A program made the translations under genes and the position numbers. From Candidatus Pelagibacterales bacterium (GTDB lineage Bacteria > Pseudomonadota > Alphaproteobacteria > Pelagibacterales > Pelagibacteraceae), in contig VHCC01000007.1 in NCBI GenBank assembly GCA_016882185.1, positions 1 to 22,388 on the forward strand: a stretch of 22,388 bases of DNA, in the 5' to 3' direction. Each line of letters opens with the position of its first letter. Position 1 is the first letter of the stretch. Below, one piece after another: positions 22,091 to 22,388 of this stretch. The notes under the pieces were generated by a model, which was given only the letters and a program-made list of their open reading frames with translations, searched no databases and was not told the DNA's origin.

Positions 22091-22388
22091 AATTTAAAAA
22101 ACTAGAAATAGTTGGTTTTAAATCATTTGCTGACAAGACTCATTTATTAATTGAAAACGGGCTGACAGGAATTGTTGGGCCAAACGGCTGCGGAAAATCA
22201 AATATTGTAGAAGCATTAAGATGGTGTATGGGCGAAACTTCTGCAAAAAGTCTTAGAGGCAGTGGAATGGAAGATGTGATCTTCTCAGGAACATCAAACC
22301 GTCCCTCTAAAAATATTGCTGAAGTTAATATTCTTTTAGAAAATAATGAAAATATTTCTCAATTCAGAGATACTCCTGAAATAGAAGT
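22087..22388 (+). CDS. smc: Chromosome segregation ATPase SMC (3' end cut by window)
   Basis: N-terminal part of the SMC ATPase that compacts and separates chromosomes with ScpA/ScpB. About 100 residues are visible: MKFKKLEIVGFKSFADKTHL, Walker A in GIVGPNGCGKSNIVEALRW (GPNGCGKS at 31-38), then MGETSAKSLRGSGMEDVIFSG at 48-68, all canonical SMC head motifs. The ATG overlaps the stop of the DsbA-like gene in ATGA, giving translational coupling. The coiled coil, hinge and C-terminal head lie beyond the window. Confidence 0.97.
   Translation, partial: MKFKKLEIVGFKSFADKTHLLIENGLTGIVGPNGCGKSNIVEALRWCMGETSAKSLRGSGMEDVIFSGTSNRPSKNIAEVNILLENNENISQFRDTPEIE

Noticed and set aside
1..22388. Defence system, mobile element, prophage, CRISPR array or biosynthetic cluster
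   Set aside because: All genes are recognisable housekeeping families in orders typical of alphaproteobacteria. No transposase, integrase, restriction enzyme or spaced repeat array was seen. CcrM is an orphan methyltransferase without a partner nuclease.

Overview
This 22.4 kb window is chromosomal DNA from an AT-rich, gene-dense alphaproteobacterium, most likely SAR11/Pelagibacterales or a similarly streamlined marine lineage. This rests on gene content and order: a CcrM-type adenine methyltransferase with a C-terminal RAMA domain; a bc1 complex laid out petA-petB-petC; a UbiK/BMFP gene beside lgt, a MidA/NDUFAF7 methyltransferase and pgeF; and the run mutY-dciA-dsbA-like-smc. By eye only about a quarter of the bases are G or C, proteins are rich in Lys, Asn and Ile, and almost no space separates the genes. 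No stretch over 300 bases lacks a gene; the longest gaps are about 76 bases. I see no insertion sequence, phage gene, CRISPR array or attachment site, and no clear intrinsic terminator.

Layout: (1) 1-1275, an EnvZ-type sensor kinase cut by the left edge, meeting ubiK tail to tail. (2) 1536-4145, lgt, midA and pgeF, overlapping one another. (3) 4183-7587, prs, rplY (bL25 with a long Ala/Pro/Lys tail), pth and ychF. (4) 7564-10184 on the minus strand, the petABC operon. (5) 10261-12046, trmL, hemF and greA. (6) 12054-16410 on the minus strand, read as TPR lipoprotein-free exported protein, ispE, tRNA-Gln(UUG), a GNAT acetyltransferase and cca. (7) 16414-18813, a degenerate uracil-DNA-glycosylase-fold protein, rnhB and ccrM. 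(8) 18797-21035 on the minus strand, mutY then a flavin monooxygenase. (9) 21034-22388, dciA, a DsbA-like exported thioredoxin protein and the start of smc.

The genes group into housekeeping themes: respiration (MidA for complex I assembly, bc1 complex, HemF for heme, UbiK and IspE feeding quinone and isoprenoid synthesis), envelope (Lgt, PgeF, DsbA-like, EnvZ), translation (bL25, Pth, TrmL, tRNA-Gln, Cca), and DNA maintenance (UDG-like, RNase HII, CcrM, MutY, DciA, SMC).

I found no convincing wholly new system. The observations most worth a second look are: the UDG-like protein has lost its Fe-S cysteines and its motif-II histidine; the ccrM leader carries a TTAA-N7-TTAA CtrA-like box beside GANTC sites; two head-to-head gene pairs have essentially no intergenic DNA; and genes for central functions hold intact 11- and 12-base poly(A) tracts.
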